NCBI GenBank assembly: GCA_009377585.1
Contig: WHTS01000018.1
Coordinates: forward strand, 45,363 to 77,842
Reading direction: 5' to 3'
DNA: 32,480 nt
DNA from: Betaproteobacteria bacterium
GTDB taxonomy: Bacteria; Pseudomonadota; Gammaproteobacteria; Burkholderiales; WYBJ01
Shown: one piece after another, positions 1 through 8,663 of the stretch
How positions within the stretch are numbered: the first letter of the stretch is position 1
Layout: each line of letters starts with the position of its first letter
The notes under the pieces: model-generated
The model's database searches: none
Told to the model about the DNA's origin: nothing
Seen by the model: the letters and a program-made list of their open reading frames with translations, nothing else
Position numbers and translations under genes: made by a program

Positions 1-48
1 CGCGCAGGGAGCAAGCGATACGGACGTGGTCGCATTCATGCGCGTTCG

Positions 49-77
49 ATTATATAGCCGCCCTGTACCGTCGTGAC
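49..77 (-). promoter_or_regulatory. Possible minus-strand promoter near the left edge
   Basis: Read on the minus strand, positions 54-49 spell a perfect TATAAT -10 hexamer. The corresponding -35 region at about 77-72 (GTCACG) matches the consensus poorly. If real, it would drive a gene lying left of the window, so no target can be named. An AT-rich hexamer in GC-rich DNA is suggestive, but the weak -35 keeps this tentative. Confidence 0.22.
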
Positions 78-158
78 TCCGCGCGACTACGTATCGAAGC
101 ATCCGCGAGCGGCCGCACCACCGAGCTGGTGTGGTGAGGCTGAAGTTCGCTTCAAATT

Positions 159-336
159 CGTCATTCCCGCGGACGCGGGAATCCAGAGTAGGAATTTGCC
201 TGGACCCCCGCTTGCGCGGGGGTGACGAACTATCGAGCGTTCCCTATTTCATGTCACGCCCGTCCCTCACCCCCAACCCCTCTCCCGGAGGGAGAGGGGA
301 GCGTCGCGTCCGTATTGGACTGTCGTCCAATACGGA
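159..336. repeat. Cluster of four intergenic hairpin elements upstream of argB
   Basis: Four inverted repeats follow one another. ATTCCCGCG/CGCGGGAAT has arms 163-171 and 174-182. CCCCCGC/GCGGGGG has arms 205-211 and 216-222. CCCCTCTCCC/GGGAGAGGGG has arms 277-286 and 290-299. A perfect 12-bp stem with a TGTC loop has arms 309-320 and 325-336. The first two sit in the arrangement (ATTCCCGC...GGAATCCAG...TGGACCCCCGC...GGGGGTGACGA) that I recall as a common dispersed intergenic element in beta- and gammaproteobacteria. The third resembles another widespread GC-rich intergenic repeat. None is followed by a T-run, so intrinsic termination is not obvious. The rest of 1-488 shows no convincing gene. 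Confidence 0.6.
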
Positions 337-350
337 ACGATCAATAATGA

Positions 351-1376
<1,026 letters not shown>

Positions 1377-1704
1377 GCCCCGGTGCGGGGCGGCGTGAGC
1401 TTCCCGGGCGAGGGGGGTCGTTGCGAGCTTCCCGGGCGAGGGGCCCCGCTTGCGGGGATCGACCGCAAAGCGAGCGACGCCGGCCACCGACGGCTTGGCG
1501 GTTCATCTGCCGCTACGGTTCGGAGGTGGCCCCACGCAGTGGGGATCGACCGCAAAGCGAATGGCGCCGGGCACCGACGGCTTTGCGGTTCGGGTGCATC
1601 AATTGGTTCGGAGGTGCCCGCTTGCGGGGATCGACCGCAAAGCGAATCGACGCCCGGCACCGACGGCTTGGCGGTTGATTCACATCAGCCGGTTCGGAGG
1701 TGCC
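1377..1704. repeat. Triplicated ~86-bp leader repeat ending in a Shine-Dalgarno-like sequence
   Basis: This gap holds a 19-bp direct repeat (1397-1415 and 1425-1443), then three imperfect tandem units about 86 bp long. Each unit contains GGGGATCGACCGCAAAGCGA (1454-1473, 1541-1560, 1626-1645) and ends in GGTTCGGAGGTG (1517-1528, 1605-1616, 1691-1702). The last copy of that terminal motif provides the ribosome-binding site of the HAD gene at 1705, so the array looks like repeated duplication of that gene's 5' leader. The units can be read through in one frame into the HAD gene, but the resulting peptide is low-complexity and repetitive, so I do not treat it as coding. Confidence 0.75.
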
Positions 1705-2340
1705 GTGCGTACCTGGATCTTCGATCTCGACAATACGCTGCACGACGCCCGCGTGCACATCTTCCCGCAGATGAATCGCGCCATGACCGCCTACGTGCAG
1801 ACGGCCCTCGGCCTGGACGAGCACGCAGCCGGAGCGCTGCGGGTGGAATACTGGCGCCGCTACGGCGCGACGCTGCTGGGGCTCATGCGCCATCACGGCA
1901 CCGATCCGCGCCACTTCCTGCTCGAGACGCACCGCTTCACGCATCTGGAGGAGATCCTGCGCAAGGAGCCGGGATTGCGCCATGCGCTCAAGCGGCTGCG
2001 GGGGCGGCGCATCGTGTTTTCCAACGCCCCGGCCCACTATGCGCGCGCCGTGCTCAAGGCGCTGCGGATCTCGGACCTGTTCGATGACGTGTGCTCGATC
2101 GAGAACACGCGCTTCCGGCCGAAGCCCGACGCCTACGGGTTTTTGCGCGTGCTGCGCCGGAACCGGCTGGCGCCCAGCCAATGTATCATGGTGGAAGACA
2201 CGCTCGAGAACCTGCGTACCGCGAAGAAGCTCGGTATGCGAACGGTCTGGGTGAGCCGCGCGCACAACGCGCCGGCGTATGTCGACGTAACGGTGCGCAA
2301 CATCCGCGGCCTGCAGCGCGCCGGGCAGCGGATGCGCTGA
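1705..2340 (+). CDS. HAD-superfamily pyrimidine 5'-nucleotidase-like protein
   Basis: A 211-residue cytoplasmic haloacid dehalogenase-type phosphatase, probably a pyrimidine 5'-nucleotidase dephosphorylating UMP/CMP-type nucleotides. All four HAD motifs are visible: motif I IFDLDNT with nucleophile D7 and acid D9, motif II FSNA with S106, motif III RPKP with K140, motif IV VEDTLEN with E164/D165. The helical stretch between motifs I and II is the cap domain. The start is the GTG at 1705, preceded by GGAGG at 1696-1700; upstream in-frame starts lie in the tandem leader repeat and would add repetitive sequence. It sits between argB and slmA, as in other betaproteobacteria. Substrate is inferred from family resemblance; a different small phosphomonoester is possible. 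Confidence 0.85.
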   Translation: MRTWIFDLDNTLHDARVHIFPQMNRAMTAYVQTALGLDEHAAGALRVEYWRRYGATLLGLMRHHGTDPRHFLLETHRFTHLEEILRKEPGLRHALKRLRGRRIVFSNAPAHYARAVLKALRISDLFDDVCSIENTRFRPKPDAYGFLRVLRRNRLAPSQCIMVEDTLENLRTAKKLGMRTVWVSRAHNAPAYVDVTVRNIRGLQRAGQRMR

Positions 2341-2401
2341 ACGGGCGGCCGACCAAGCGACGCTGCGGCGTTCGGCAGAGCGCGAGAGGGAGACAACAAC
2401 G

Positions 2402-2986
2402 ATGCCGGGCAGGAAACCGGGTCAGAGACGGGTCGATATCCTGCATATGCTCGCGCGCATGCTGGAGGCGCCGCGCTGGGAGAAGGTCACCACCGCGGCC
2501 TTGGCCGCGCGCCTGGAAGTCTCCGAAGCGGCGCTGTACCGGCACTTCGCCAGCAAGGCGCAGATGTACGAGGGCTTGATCGAGTTCATCGAGGAAACCT
2601 TGTTCGGGCTCATCAACCGCATCGGCGCCGAGGAGCCGAGCGGGCTGAAGCAGGTCGAGAAGACGATGACGATGCTGCTCGGATTCGCGCAAAGGAACCC
2701 GGGCATGACGCGGGTGCTGATCGGCGATGCGCTGGTGAATGAAGACGAGCGGCTGCAGGCGCGCATCAACCAGCTGCTCGACCGGGTGGAGGCGAGCTTG
2801 AAGCAGTCGCTGCGCTTCGCCGCGCAGCAGGGCGAAGTCGACCCGGCCAGCGACGGCGCCGCCTATTCCGCGCTGCTGCTCGACCTGGTGATCGGACGCT
2901 GGCACCGGTTCGCCAAGAGCGGCTTCAAGCGCGATCCGATGGCCTTGTGGTCCGAGCACTGGAAGAGCGTGCTCGGTTCGTTCTGA
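2402..2986 (+). CDS. slmA: Nucleoid occlusion factor SlmA (TetR family)
   Basis: A 194-residue TetR-family protein that binds specific chromosomal sites and blocks FtsZ ring assembly over the nucleoid. The N-terminal helix-turn-helix spans about residues 28-51 and contains VSEAALYRHFASK, near-identical to the E. coli SlmA recognition region. It is followed by LIEFIEETL and the FAQRNPGMTRVLIGDAL and ERLQARINQLLDRVEA segments that characterise SlmA rather than generic TetR repressors. Length matches the family (about 198). A GAGGGAG ribosome-binding site lies at 2385-2391. It follows the HAD gene by 61 bp on the same strand, so co-transcription is likely. Confidence 0.93.
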   Translation: MPGRKPGQRRVDILHMLARMLEAPRWEKVTTAALAARLEVSEAALYRHFASKAQMYEGLIEFIEETLFGLINRIGAEEPSGLKQVEKTMTMLLGFAQRNPGMTRVLIGDALVNEDERLQARINQLLDRVEASLKQSLRFAAQQGEVDPASDGAAYSALLLDLVIGRWHRFAKSGFKRDPMALWSEHWKSVLGSF

Positions 2987-3004
2987 TCTTACGCAGAGGC
3001 TGCG

Positions 3005-3289
3005 ATGGCAACTTTGAACACGCACCAGCTCGCAGAGATCCTGGTCGGCATCGCGCGTGCTCAGCAGGCGATCATCGACGCGATCGAGTCGAGCAAGGCC
3101 GGATTCCGCTCCACCCACCTGTCGCCGACGCTCATGAACGTGGCGCGCGTGCGCGATACCCACCGGCCGCTGCAGCTGACCGATCTGCCGGCACGCGTGC
3201 TGCTGCAATGCATGGGGAGAAACGGGCCCGACGTCGAGCAGATCGCGCGCGACATCGAGGCGCTGATCGGGGCTGAACCGAAGCCCTAG
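3005..3289 (+). CDS. Small conserved-looking protein of unknown function
   Basis: A 94-residue soluble protein that I do not recognise. It has no signal peptide or membrane segment. The N-terminal third is predicted helical (AEILVGIARAQQAIIDAIES), the middle is polar with THLSP, and the C-terminus (VEQIARDIEALIGAE) looks helical. GAGG at 2996-2999 is a plausible ribosome-binding site five bases before the ATG. It lies 18 bp after slmA and is probably in the same transcript. Its TAG stop is shared with the convergent MoeB/ThiF gene through the palindrome CTAG at 3286-3289. Coding status is supported by spacing, ribosome-binding site and balanced composition rather than by homology. Confidence 0.7.
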   Translation: MATLNTHQLAEILVGIARAQQAIIDAIESSKAGFRSTHLSPTLMNVARVRDTHRPLQLTDLPARVLLQCMGRNGPDVEQIARDIEALIGAEPKP

Positions 3290-4053
3290 GCGGGTGCCTC
3301 GGCGCGGTGGCGGCTGCACACCGCGCAGCCGGGGTCGCGGGCGAGGCGCAACGAGCGCCATTCCATGGCCAGCGCATCGACGATGAGCAGCCGGCCGTTG
3401 AGCGTCGTGCCGGCTCCGGCGAGCAGCTTCAGCGCCTCGGCCGCTTGCATCGTGCCGACGATCCCGGTCAGCGGCGCGAACACCCCCATGACCGCGCAAC
3501 GCATTTCCTCCGATTGCGCGTCCTCCGGAAACAGGCAGGCGTAGCAGGGGGCGTCGGCTTGGCGCAGATCGAACACCGTTACCTGGCCGTCGAAGCGGAT
3601 CGCAGCACCCGAAACGAGCGGCACCCGGTGCGCTACGCAGGCGCGGTTGATGGCGTGGCGAGTGGCAAAATTGTCGGTGCAATCGAGCACCACGTCGCAG
3701 CCGCCCACTTGCGCCATGAGGGCCGGGCCGTCCAGGCGCTGCGCGACCGCCTCGATCGTCACTTCCGGGTTGAGCTCCGCCAGGGTCGCACGCGCAGAAT
3801 CCACCTTGAGCTTGCCCACCGAGGCCGTGCGGTGCACGACTTGGCGTTGCAGATTGGTGAGGTCGACTTCGTCGGCGTCGCAGAGCGTGATCCGGCCGAC
3901 GCCGGCCGCGGCCAGGTAGATGGCCACCGGCGAGCCGAGACCACCCGCGCCAACCACCAGGGCGTGGCTCGCGCTCAGGCGCTCCTGGCCCTCCACCCCG
4001 ATTTCGGGCAGGAGGATGTGGCGGCTGTAGCGCAGCAGTTGCTCGTCGGTCAT
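3286..4053 (-). CDS. MoeB/ThiF-family E1-like adenylyltransferase
   Basis: A 255-residue E1-like enzyme that adenylates the C-terminal Gly-Gly of a small sulfur carrier, MoaD (molybdopterin) or ThiS (thiamine). Visible features are the RYSRHILLPEIG opening, the nucleotide-binding GAGGLGSP loop at 35-42, DEVDLTNLQRQV near 61-72 (ATP and partner contacts), D-C-T-D-N-F near 124-129, paired zinc cysteines C170/C173 (CYAC) and C243/C246 (CAVC), and C186 where MoeB/ThiF proteins carry a cysteine. No moaD, moaE, thiS or thiG is present here, so the partner cannot be chosen. The overall sequence is closest to MoeB by eye. It lies downstream of ctpA but behind a strong terminator, so it probably has its own promoter at about 4054-4107. 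Confidence 0.88.
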   Translation of the reverse strand: MTDEQLLRYSRHILLPEIGVEGQERLSASHALVVGAGGLGSPVAIYLAAAGVGRITLCDADEVDLTNLQRQVVHRTASVGKLKVDSARATLAELNPEVTIEAVAQRLDGPALMAQVGGCDVVLDCTDNFATRHAINRACVAHRVPLVSGAAIRFDGQVTVFDLRQADAPCYACLFPEDAQSEEMRCAVMGVFAPLTGIVGTMQAAEALKLLAGAGTTLNGRLLIVDALAMEWRSLRLARDPGCAVCSRHRAEAPA

Positions 4054-4101
4054 GGCAGCGAGCCCGGTATCGGAGGAACGGCCAATTGTGGCCGCCAGCG
4101 G

Positions 4102-4138
4102 CGGAAAAGAAAACGCCCGGTGGCTGGCCGGGCGTTTC
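4102..4138 (-). terminator. Rho-independent terminator of the gpmI-envC-ctpA operon
   Basis: A perfect 10-bp inverted repeat (AAACGCCCGG at 4111-4120, CCGGGCGTTT at 4128-4137) encloses a 7-base loop. On the minus strand the stem is followed by a T-rich run (TTTTCTTTT), the arrangement of an intrinsic terminator. It lies 18 bp past the ctpA stop and before the MoeB/ThiF start, so it ends the upstream operon and isolates the next gene. Confidence 0.88.
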
Positions 4139-4155
4139 GCGTTCGCAACGACGAC

Positions 4156-5574
4156 TCAGGTTTGCGGTGCTTTCGCGAGCACCGGTTGGCCCTTCAGGTG
4201 ATTGAGCGCCTGGTTCACCTGGAAGTCGTCCTTCGAGACGATCTCGCCGGGCGCGAGCGGCTTGGGCTTGGGTCGCGGCGCGGGGGTTTGCGGCGCCGTT
4301 TCGGCCGGCTCATCCGGCTTTGTGCCTGGGGTGGCGCCGGGCGTTTCCTTTTCGCGATCGTTCAGCAGATGGCGGCCGAGGTCGGCTTCGCGCATGCGCA
4401 TCGACAGCTCGCTCGGGTTGTAGGGATCTTCCACCACAAGATCGGGGGTGATGCCCTTCGCCTGGATCGAGCGGCCGTTGGGCGTGTAGTAGCGCGCCGT
4501 CGTCAGCTTGATCGCGGTATTGTTGCCGAGCGGCATGATGGTCTGCACCGAACCCTTGCCGAAGGTCTGGGTGCCCATCACGACCGCGCGCTTGTGATCC
4601 TGCAACGCGCCGGCGACGATCTCGGATGCCGACGCCGAGCCGCCATTGACGAGCACCACCATGGGCACTTTCTTGATTTCCGGCGGCAGCTTCTGGATGT
4701 AGTCCTCGCGGGTGCGGCCGCGCAGATAGTGCTCGCCGCTCGCGTTCAGCTTCATCTTCGCGTCTTCGGTGCGACCGTCGGTATAGACGACCAGCGAGTT
4801 CTGCGGCAGGAACGCCGCCGAGACGGCAACCGCGCCGTTGAGCAATCCGCCCGGGTCGTTGCGCAGATCGAGGATGAGGCCTTTCAGCTCGCGCTGGTTC
4901 TGCTTGTACAGATTGTCGATGTGCTTGACCAGAGCCTCGCCCGTGTGCTCCTGGAATTGCGAGACGCGCACGTAGCCGTAGTCCGGTTCGATCAGCTTCG
5001 ACTTCACGCTCTGGATCTTGATGATCGCGCGCGTGAGCGTCACGGGGAACGGCGCCGGCTCGCCCTTGCGTACCACGGTAAGCGTGATCGTGCTGTTCGG
5101 CTTGCCGCGCATGCGCTTGACGGCGTCGTTGAGCGACATGCCCTTCACCGCGGTATCGTCGAGCTTGATGATGAGATCGCCTGACTGGAGACCCGCGCGC
5201 GCAGCCGGCGTGTCGTCGATGGGAGCGACCACCTTGACGAAGCCGTCTTCCATCCCGACCTCGATGCCGAGGCCGCCGAACTCGCCCTGCGTGCCGACCT
5301 GAAGCTCGCGGAACGCATCCTGGTCGAGGTAGGCCGAGTGCGGGTCCAGCCCGGTCAGCATGCCGTTGATCGCTTCGGCGAACAGCTTCTTGTCTTCCAC
5401 CGGTTCGACGTAGTTGCGCTTGATGGCCTCGAACACATCGGTGAACGCGCGCATCTCCTCGACCGGCAGAGGGGTGAGCGAACGCTGGGCGACCGCCGAG
5501 TAGTTGATGCTGATCATCACGCCGACCAGAATGCCGACCGTCACCAAACCGATCTGCCGCCATTTACTGAACAT
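4156..5574 (-). CDS. ctpA: Carboxy-terminal processing peptidase (S41 family)
   Basis: A 472-residue periplasmic serine protease that trims C-termini of envelope proteins; related Ctp enzymes act on murein hydrolases. Residues 8-29 form an N-terminal signal or anchor segment. An N-terminal helical region leads into a PDZ domain at about 95-170 (GGLGIEV, SGDLIIKLDD). The S41 core runs to about residue 400, with LDLRNDPGG near 235-243 and the catalytic dyad S315 (GSASASE) and K340 (TFGKG), spaced by 25 residues as in E. coli Prc. The C-terminal tail from about 405 is Pro/Lys/Thr-rich and probably disordered. The ATG is preceded by CAGGAG. It is the last gene of gpmI-envC-ctpA, separated from envC by 36 bp, suggesting joint control of cell-wall remodelling. 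Confidence 0.93.
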   Translation of the reverse strand: MFSKWRQIGLVTVGILVGVMISINYSAVAQRSLTPLPVEEMRAFTDVFEAIKRNYVEPVEDKKLFAEAINGMLTGLDPHSAYLDQDAFRELQVGTQGEFGGLGIEVGMEDGFVKVVAPIDDTPAARAGLQSGDLIIKLDDTAVKGMSLNDAVKRMRGKPNSTITLTVVRKGEPAPFPVTLTRAIIKIQSVKSKLIEPDYGYVRVSQFQEHTGEALVKHIDNLYKQNQRELKGLILDLRNDPGGLLNGAVAVSAAFLPQNSLVVYTDGRTEDAKMKLNASGEHYLRGRTREDYIQKLPPEIKKVPMVVLVNGGSASASEIVAGALQDHKRAVVMGTQTFGKGSVQTIMPLGNNTAIKLTTARYYTPNGRSIQAKGITPDLVVEDPYNPSELSMRMREADLGRHLLNDREKETPGATPGTKPDEPAETAPQTPAPRPKPKPLAPGEIVSKDDFQVNQALNHLKGQPVLAKAPQT

Positions 5575-5610
5575 GCACTGACTCCTGTCTCGACCTGCGC
5601 GAGACTCAGA

Positions 5611-6804
5611 TTACTTCAGATTTAACCAACCCAAGGGGTCAAAAGGCTTACCTTGGTACCTCAATTCAAAGTATAAACCGCTCGCTGTATTTCCGCCGGT
5701 CGATCCCACGGTTGCGACGGTCTCGCCGCCGCGCACCGGTTCGCCGACCTGGCTCATCAGGGCTTCATTGTTGCCGTACAGGCTCATGAAACCATCGCCG
5801 TGATCCACGATCAACAGATTGCCGAAGCCGCGCAGCCAGTCGGCGAATACGACCCGACCGGCGGCAACCGCTTTCACCTCGCGTCCCGCCGGCGCCTCGA
5901 TGAACAACCCCCGCCAGGAGAGACCGCTGTCCGCGCGCGGCGTTCCGAACCGTTCGGTCACCTGGCCGCGGACCGGCGCGTGTAGCCGGCCCTTGAGCTG
6001 CTCGAAGGGCGCGCCTGTTCGCGGCTCGGCCGACCGGGTCGAAGGCGCCGAACGCGGCGCCGGCTTGCGCGCGGCCAGCATCTTCGCCAGGTCCTGGACC
6101 AGCTTGGCGAGCCGGCGCTCGTCGCGCTCGAGCGAGCCGGCCTCCCGGCGCTGGCGTTCGATCTTCGAGCTCAGCTTCGCCAGCACCTGCTTGCGATTCG
6201 CCCGTTCGGTCTCGAGCCGCGCGCGCTGCGCGGCTTCCTGATCCTCTATTACGGCAAGTTCCTGGCGCCGCTGAGTCGTCTCCTCGGTCAGCTCGCGCAG
6301 CCGGTCCGCTCTAGCGACCAGCCGATCGAGCACCGCCTTACGGGCACGGGCGAGGTAATCCAGGTAGACCCGATCGCGCGCCATTGCGTTCAAGTCCGGT
6401 GCACCGGCCAGGATCTCGAACGCTCCCGCGGTGCCGGCGTTGGTGTAGTGCTGGTAGACGAGCCGCGCGGCCAGCGCGCGCTGCTCGGCCAACCGCGCGC
6501 GCAGCGACTGCGCTTCGCCGTCGAGCGCGGCGAGCTTCGCTTCGACCTCGCGCCGGCTGGCGGCAAGCGCCTCGAGCTTCCGGCCGGCCTTCGAGATGGC
6601 CACCTCCGAGGCTTCCAGCGCGTCGGCTGCTTCGCTGCGCGAGCCCTCGCTGCGGGCGATGTCGCGCTTGAGCTTTTCCAGCCGGGCGCGCAACGCCTTC
6701 AGCTCTTCGCCCGGCGCCGGTGCAGCCCACGCCGGCGCAGCCCACAGCAGCGCGACCGTGCAGGCCAGCACGACCGTGCAGGCGAGCGCGCTGCTTCGCG
6801 TCAC
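5611..6804 (-). CDS. envC: Murein hydrolase activator EnvC (degenerate LytM)
   Basis: A 397-residue periplasmic protein that activates division amidases rather than cutting peptidoglycan itself. Residues 1-28 are a signal peptide (hydrophobic core ending AAPAWAAPA). A long coiled coil, rich in Glu/Arg/Ala, covers about 33-255. A LytM/M23-like domain covers about 290-397. Its zinc ligands are lost: the usual H-x-G-x-D site reads WRGLFIEAP and the HLHFE site reads GLYFELR, as in E. coli EnvC, so it should be catalytically inactive. I choose the GTG at 6804 because it begins directly at the signal peptide and overlaps the gpmI stop as GTGA, typical of translational coupling; a longer in-frame reading would add about 90 Arg/His-rich residues from within gpmI. 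Confidence 0.92.
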   Translation of the reverse strand: MTRSSALACTVVLACTVALLWAAPAWAAPAPGEELKALRARLEKLKRDIARSEGSRSEAADALEASEVAISKAGRKLEALAASRREVEAKLAALDGEAQSLRARLAEQRALAARLVYQHYTNAGTAGAFEILAGAPDLNAMARDRVYLDYLARARKAVLDRLVARADRLRELTEETTQRRQELAVIEDQEAAQRARLETERANRKQVLAKLSSKIERQRREAGSLERDERRLAKLVQDLAKMLAARKPAPRSAPSTRSAEPRTGAPFEQLKGRLHAPVRGQVTERFGTPRADSGLSWRGLFIEAPAGREVKAVAAGRVVFADWLRGFGNLLIVDHGDGFMSLYGNNEALMSQVGEPVRGGETVATVGSTGGNTASGLYFELRYQGKPFDPLGWLNLK

Positions 6805-8420
6805 GTCCAGCGGATGAGCGACTGACCGGTCATCTCGCCCGGCTGCGGCAAGCCCATCATGGCGAGGAGCGTGGGCGCGATGTCGCTGAGCGCCCCGGTG
6901 GGCGCAAGGGTTGCCTTGCGGCCGACATAGAGCAGCGGCACCAAATTGGTCGTATGCGCCGTGTGCGCCTGGCCCGTCTGCGGGTCCTGCATCATCTCGG
7001 CGTTGCCATGATCGGCGGTGACGAGCACTTCGCCGCCCGTCTCGCGCATGGCGCCGAGCACCCGCCCGAGGCATTGGTCGAGGACTTCGATCGCCCGCGT
7101 CGCCGCATCGAGATTGCCGGTGTGACCCACCATGTCGGCATTGGCGTAGTTGCAGATGATTGCCTGAAAGCGCTGCGAGCGGATCGCCGCTTCGAGTTTC
7201 TCCGTGACCTCGAACGCGCTCATTTCCGGTTTCAGATCGTAGGTCGCCACCTTGGGCGACGCAACCAGGATGCGTTCTTCGCCAGCGTAGGGCGTCTCCA
7301 CCCCGCCGTTGAAGAAATACGTCACATGCGCGTACTTCTCGGTCTCGGCGATGCGCAGTTGACGCAGCCCCAACTCGGCGATGTACTGGCCGAAGCTCTT
7401 GTCGACGCGCTGCGGCGGGAATGCGACCGGCAGATCGAATTCCTCGCCGTAGCTCGTGAGCGTGCAGTAGCAGGCGAGATCCGGGCGCCTGGCGCGCTCG
7501 AAGCCGTCGAACGCGGGGTCGGTGAGCGCGCGAGTGAGTTGCCGGGCGCGATCGGCGCGAAAATTCATGAACACGACCACGTCGCCGTCCTGCATCCCGC
7601 GCGCCGGCTCGCCCCGGGCGCGTACGACGGTCGGTTTCACGAACTCGTCGCTTTCGCCGCGCGCATAGGCCGCTTCGAGACCGGCCAGAGCCGTGTCGGC
7701 CTGGAGCTCAGCGGCGTCTTCGGTCAGCAGCCGGTACGCAGCCGCGGTGCGCTCCCAGCGCTGGTCGCGGTCCATCGCGTAGTAGCGCCCGCAGATCGAA
7801 GCGATGCGGCAGCCCGGGTGTGCGGCGCAGCGTTGCTCGAGCCGCCGCAGCGATTCGGCGGCGCTCTTGGGTGGGGTATCGCGGCCGTCGAGAAAGGCAT
7901 GCACGCGGATATCCGCGGCACCGCCGGCGGCGGCCATGTCGATGAATGCGAAGATCTGGTTCTCGTGGCTGTGCACGCCGCCCGGCGAGAGCAGTCCCAG
8001 CACATGCAGCGCCGAGTGCTTGTCGCGCGGCAGCGCCGAGTGCTTGTCGCGCGGCAGCGCCGAGTGCTTGTCGCGCGGCAGCGCCGAGTGCTTGTCGCGC
8101 GCGGTCATAACGGCTTTTGCCAAAACCTCGTTCGAACCGAGCTCGCCGTTGCGGATCGCCAGCTCGATGCGCGTGAACTCCTGGAAAACGACCCGCCCCG
8201 CGCCGATGTTGAGGTGGCCCACCTCCGAATTGCCCATCTGCTCGGGCGGCAGGCCCACGTGCAATTCGGAAGCGTTGATGGTGCTGTGGGGAAACTCGGC
8301 CCAGTAGCGGTCCCAGTGAGGTGTGTGCGCGCGCTCGATCGCATTGTCCGCGCCGTCGTCGCGATAGCCGAAGCCATCCAGGATGATGAGCAGTACCGGG
8401 GTGACGTTCATCGTTTCCAT
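6801..8420 (-). CDS. gpmI: Cofactor-independent phosphoglycerate mutase with internal repeat
   Basis: Interconverts 3- and 2-phosphoglycerate using two manganese ions and a phosphoserine intermediate. The 539-residue protein shows LDGFG with metal ligand D15, catalytic S65 in MGNSEVGHLN, LLSPGGVHSHENQI near 142-155, HAFLDGRDTPP, ADMVGHTGN and TADHGNAEMM near the C-terminus. E. coli GpmM has 514 residues; the excess of about 24 is explained by residues 108-138, which contain four copies of the octapeptide RDKHSALP, where one would be expected. An ATG at 8411 is an alternative start three codons downstream. It is the first gene of gpmI-envC-ctpA, and its stop overlaps the envC start by four bases. 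It is divergent from the rhodanese gene. Confidence 0.94.
   Translation of the reverse strand: METMNVTPVLLIILDGFGYRDDGADNAIERAHTPHWDRYWAEFPHSTINASELHVGLPPEQMGNSEVGHLNIGAGRVVFQEFTRIELAIRNGELGSNEVLAKAVMTARDKHSALPRDKHSALPRDKHSALPRDKHSALHVLGLLSPGGVHSHENQIFAFIDMAAAGGAADIRVHAFLDGRDTPPKSAAESLRRLEQRCAAHPGCRIASICGRYYAMDRDQRWERTAAAYRLLTEDAAELQADTALAGLEAAYARGESDEFVKPTVVRARGEPARGMQDGDVVVFMNFRADRARQLTRALTDPAFDGFERARRPDLACYCTLTSYGEEFDLPVAFPPQRVDKSFGQYIAELGLRQLRIAETEKYAHVTYFFNGGVETPYAGEERILVASPKVATYDLKPEMSAFEVTEKLEAAIRSQRFQAIICNYANADMVGHTGNLDAATRAIEVLDQCLGRVLGAMRETGGEVLVTADHGNAEMMQDPQTGQAHTAHTTNLVPLLYVGRKATLAPTGALSDIAPTLLAMMGLPQPGEMTGQSLIRWT
8007..8101. repeat. Coding minisatellite: four 24-bp tandem copies inside gpmI
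   Basis: Four head-to-tail 24-bp units start at 8007, 8031, 8055 and 8079. The first three are identical and the fourth matches through 23 bases. Because 24 is a multiple of three, the array stays in frame and encodes RDKHSALP repeats just before the conserved GLLSPGGVHSHE segment. Perfect identity points to recent expansion by slippage or unequal recombination. Confidence 0.9.
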
Positions 8421-8663
8421 TCTATGCTATCCTCGCCGCGTTGCAGCCTGAAATCAAGTACTTCCATAGGAAACAAGCGCGGAAAACAAGCGCGCGGGAC
8501 GAGCCGCGGCAGGCCTGCCGGAAGGCACGGTCGACGCAGGGTTCGATAGCCCGCGACCCGTGTTCGTTCACGGCCGGGGCGCCCGGCGCACTCTCGAACG
8601 GCGCACGGGTCGAATCCCCGGGCCTGTGCAACACGCCTTCCGTCATTTCGCAAAGCAACCACT
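8421..8663. other. Divergent intergenic region between gpmI and the rhodanese gene
   Basis: No convincing gene. The stretch should hold promoters for both flanking genes, but I cannot place them confidently. It contains a near-repeat of ACAAGCGCG at about 8473 and 8486 and a GGCAGGCCTGCC palindrome near 8509-8520. The rhodanese start lacks a clear Shine-Dalgarno sequence. Confidence 0.4.

Noticed and set aside
1440-1704. A CRISPR array
   Set aside because: Three ~86-bp imperfect tandem units without distinct spacers, and no cas genes, do not fit.
5611-7074. A longer EnvC starting inside gpmI
   Set aside because: The extra ~90 residues are Arg/His-rich out-of-frame gpmI sequence. The GTG at 6804 begins directly at a signal peptide and overlaps the gpmI stop.
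8595-8625. A tRNA T-arm-like sequence (GGGTCGAATCCCC)
   Set aside because: No matching acceptor stem, anticodon arm or CCA end could be built around it.
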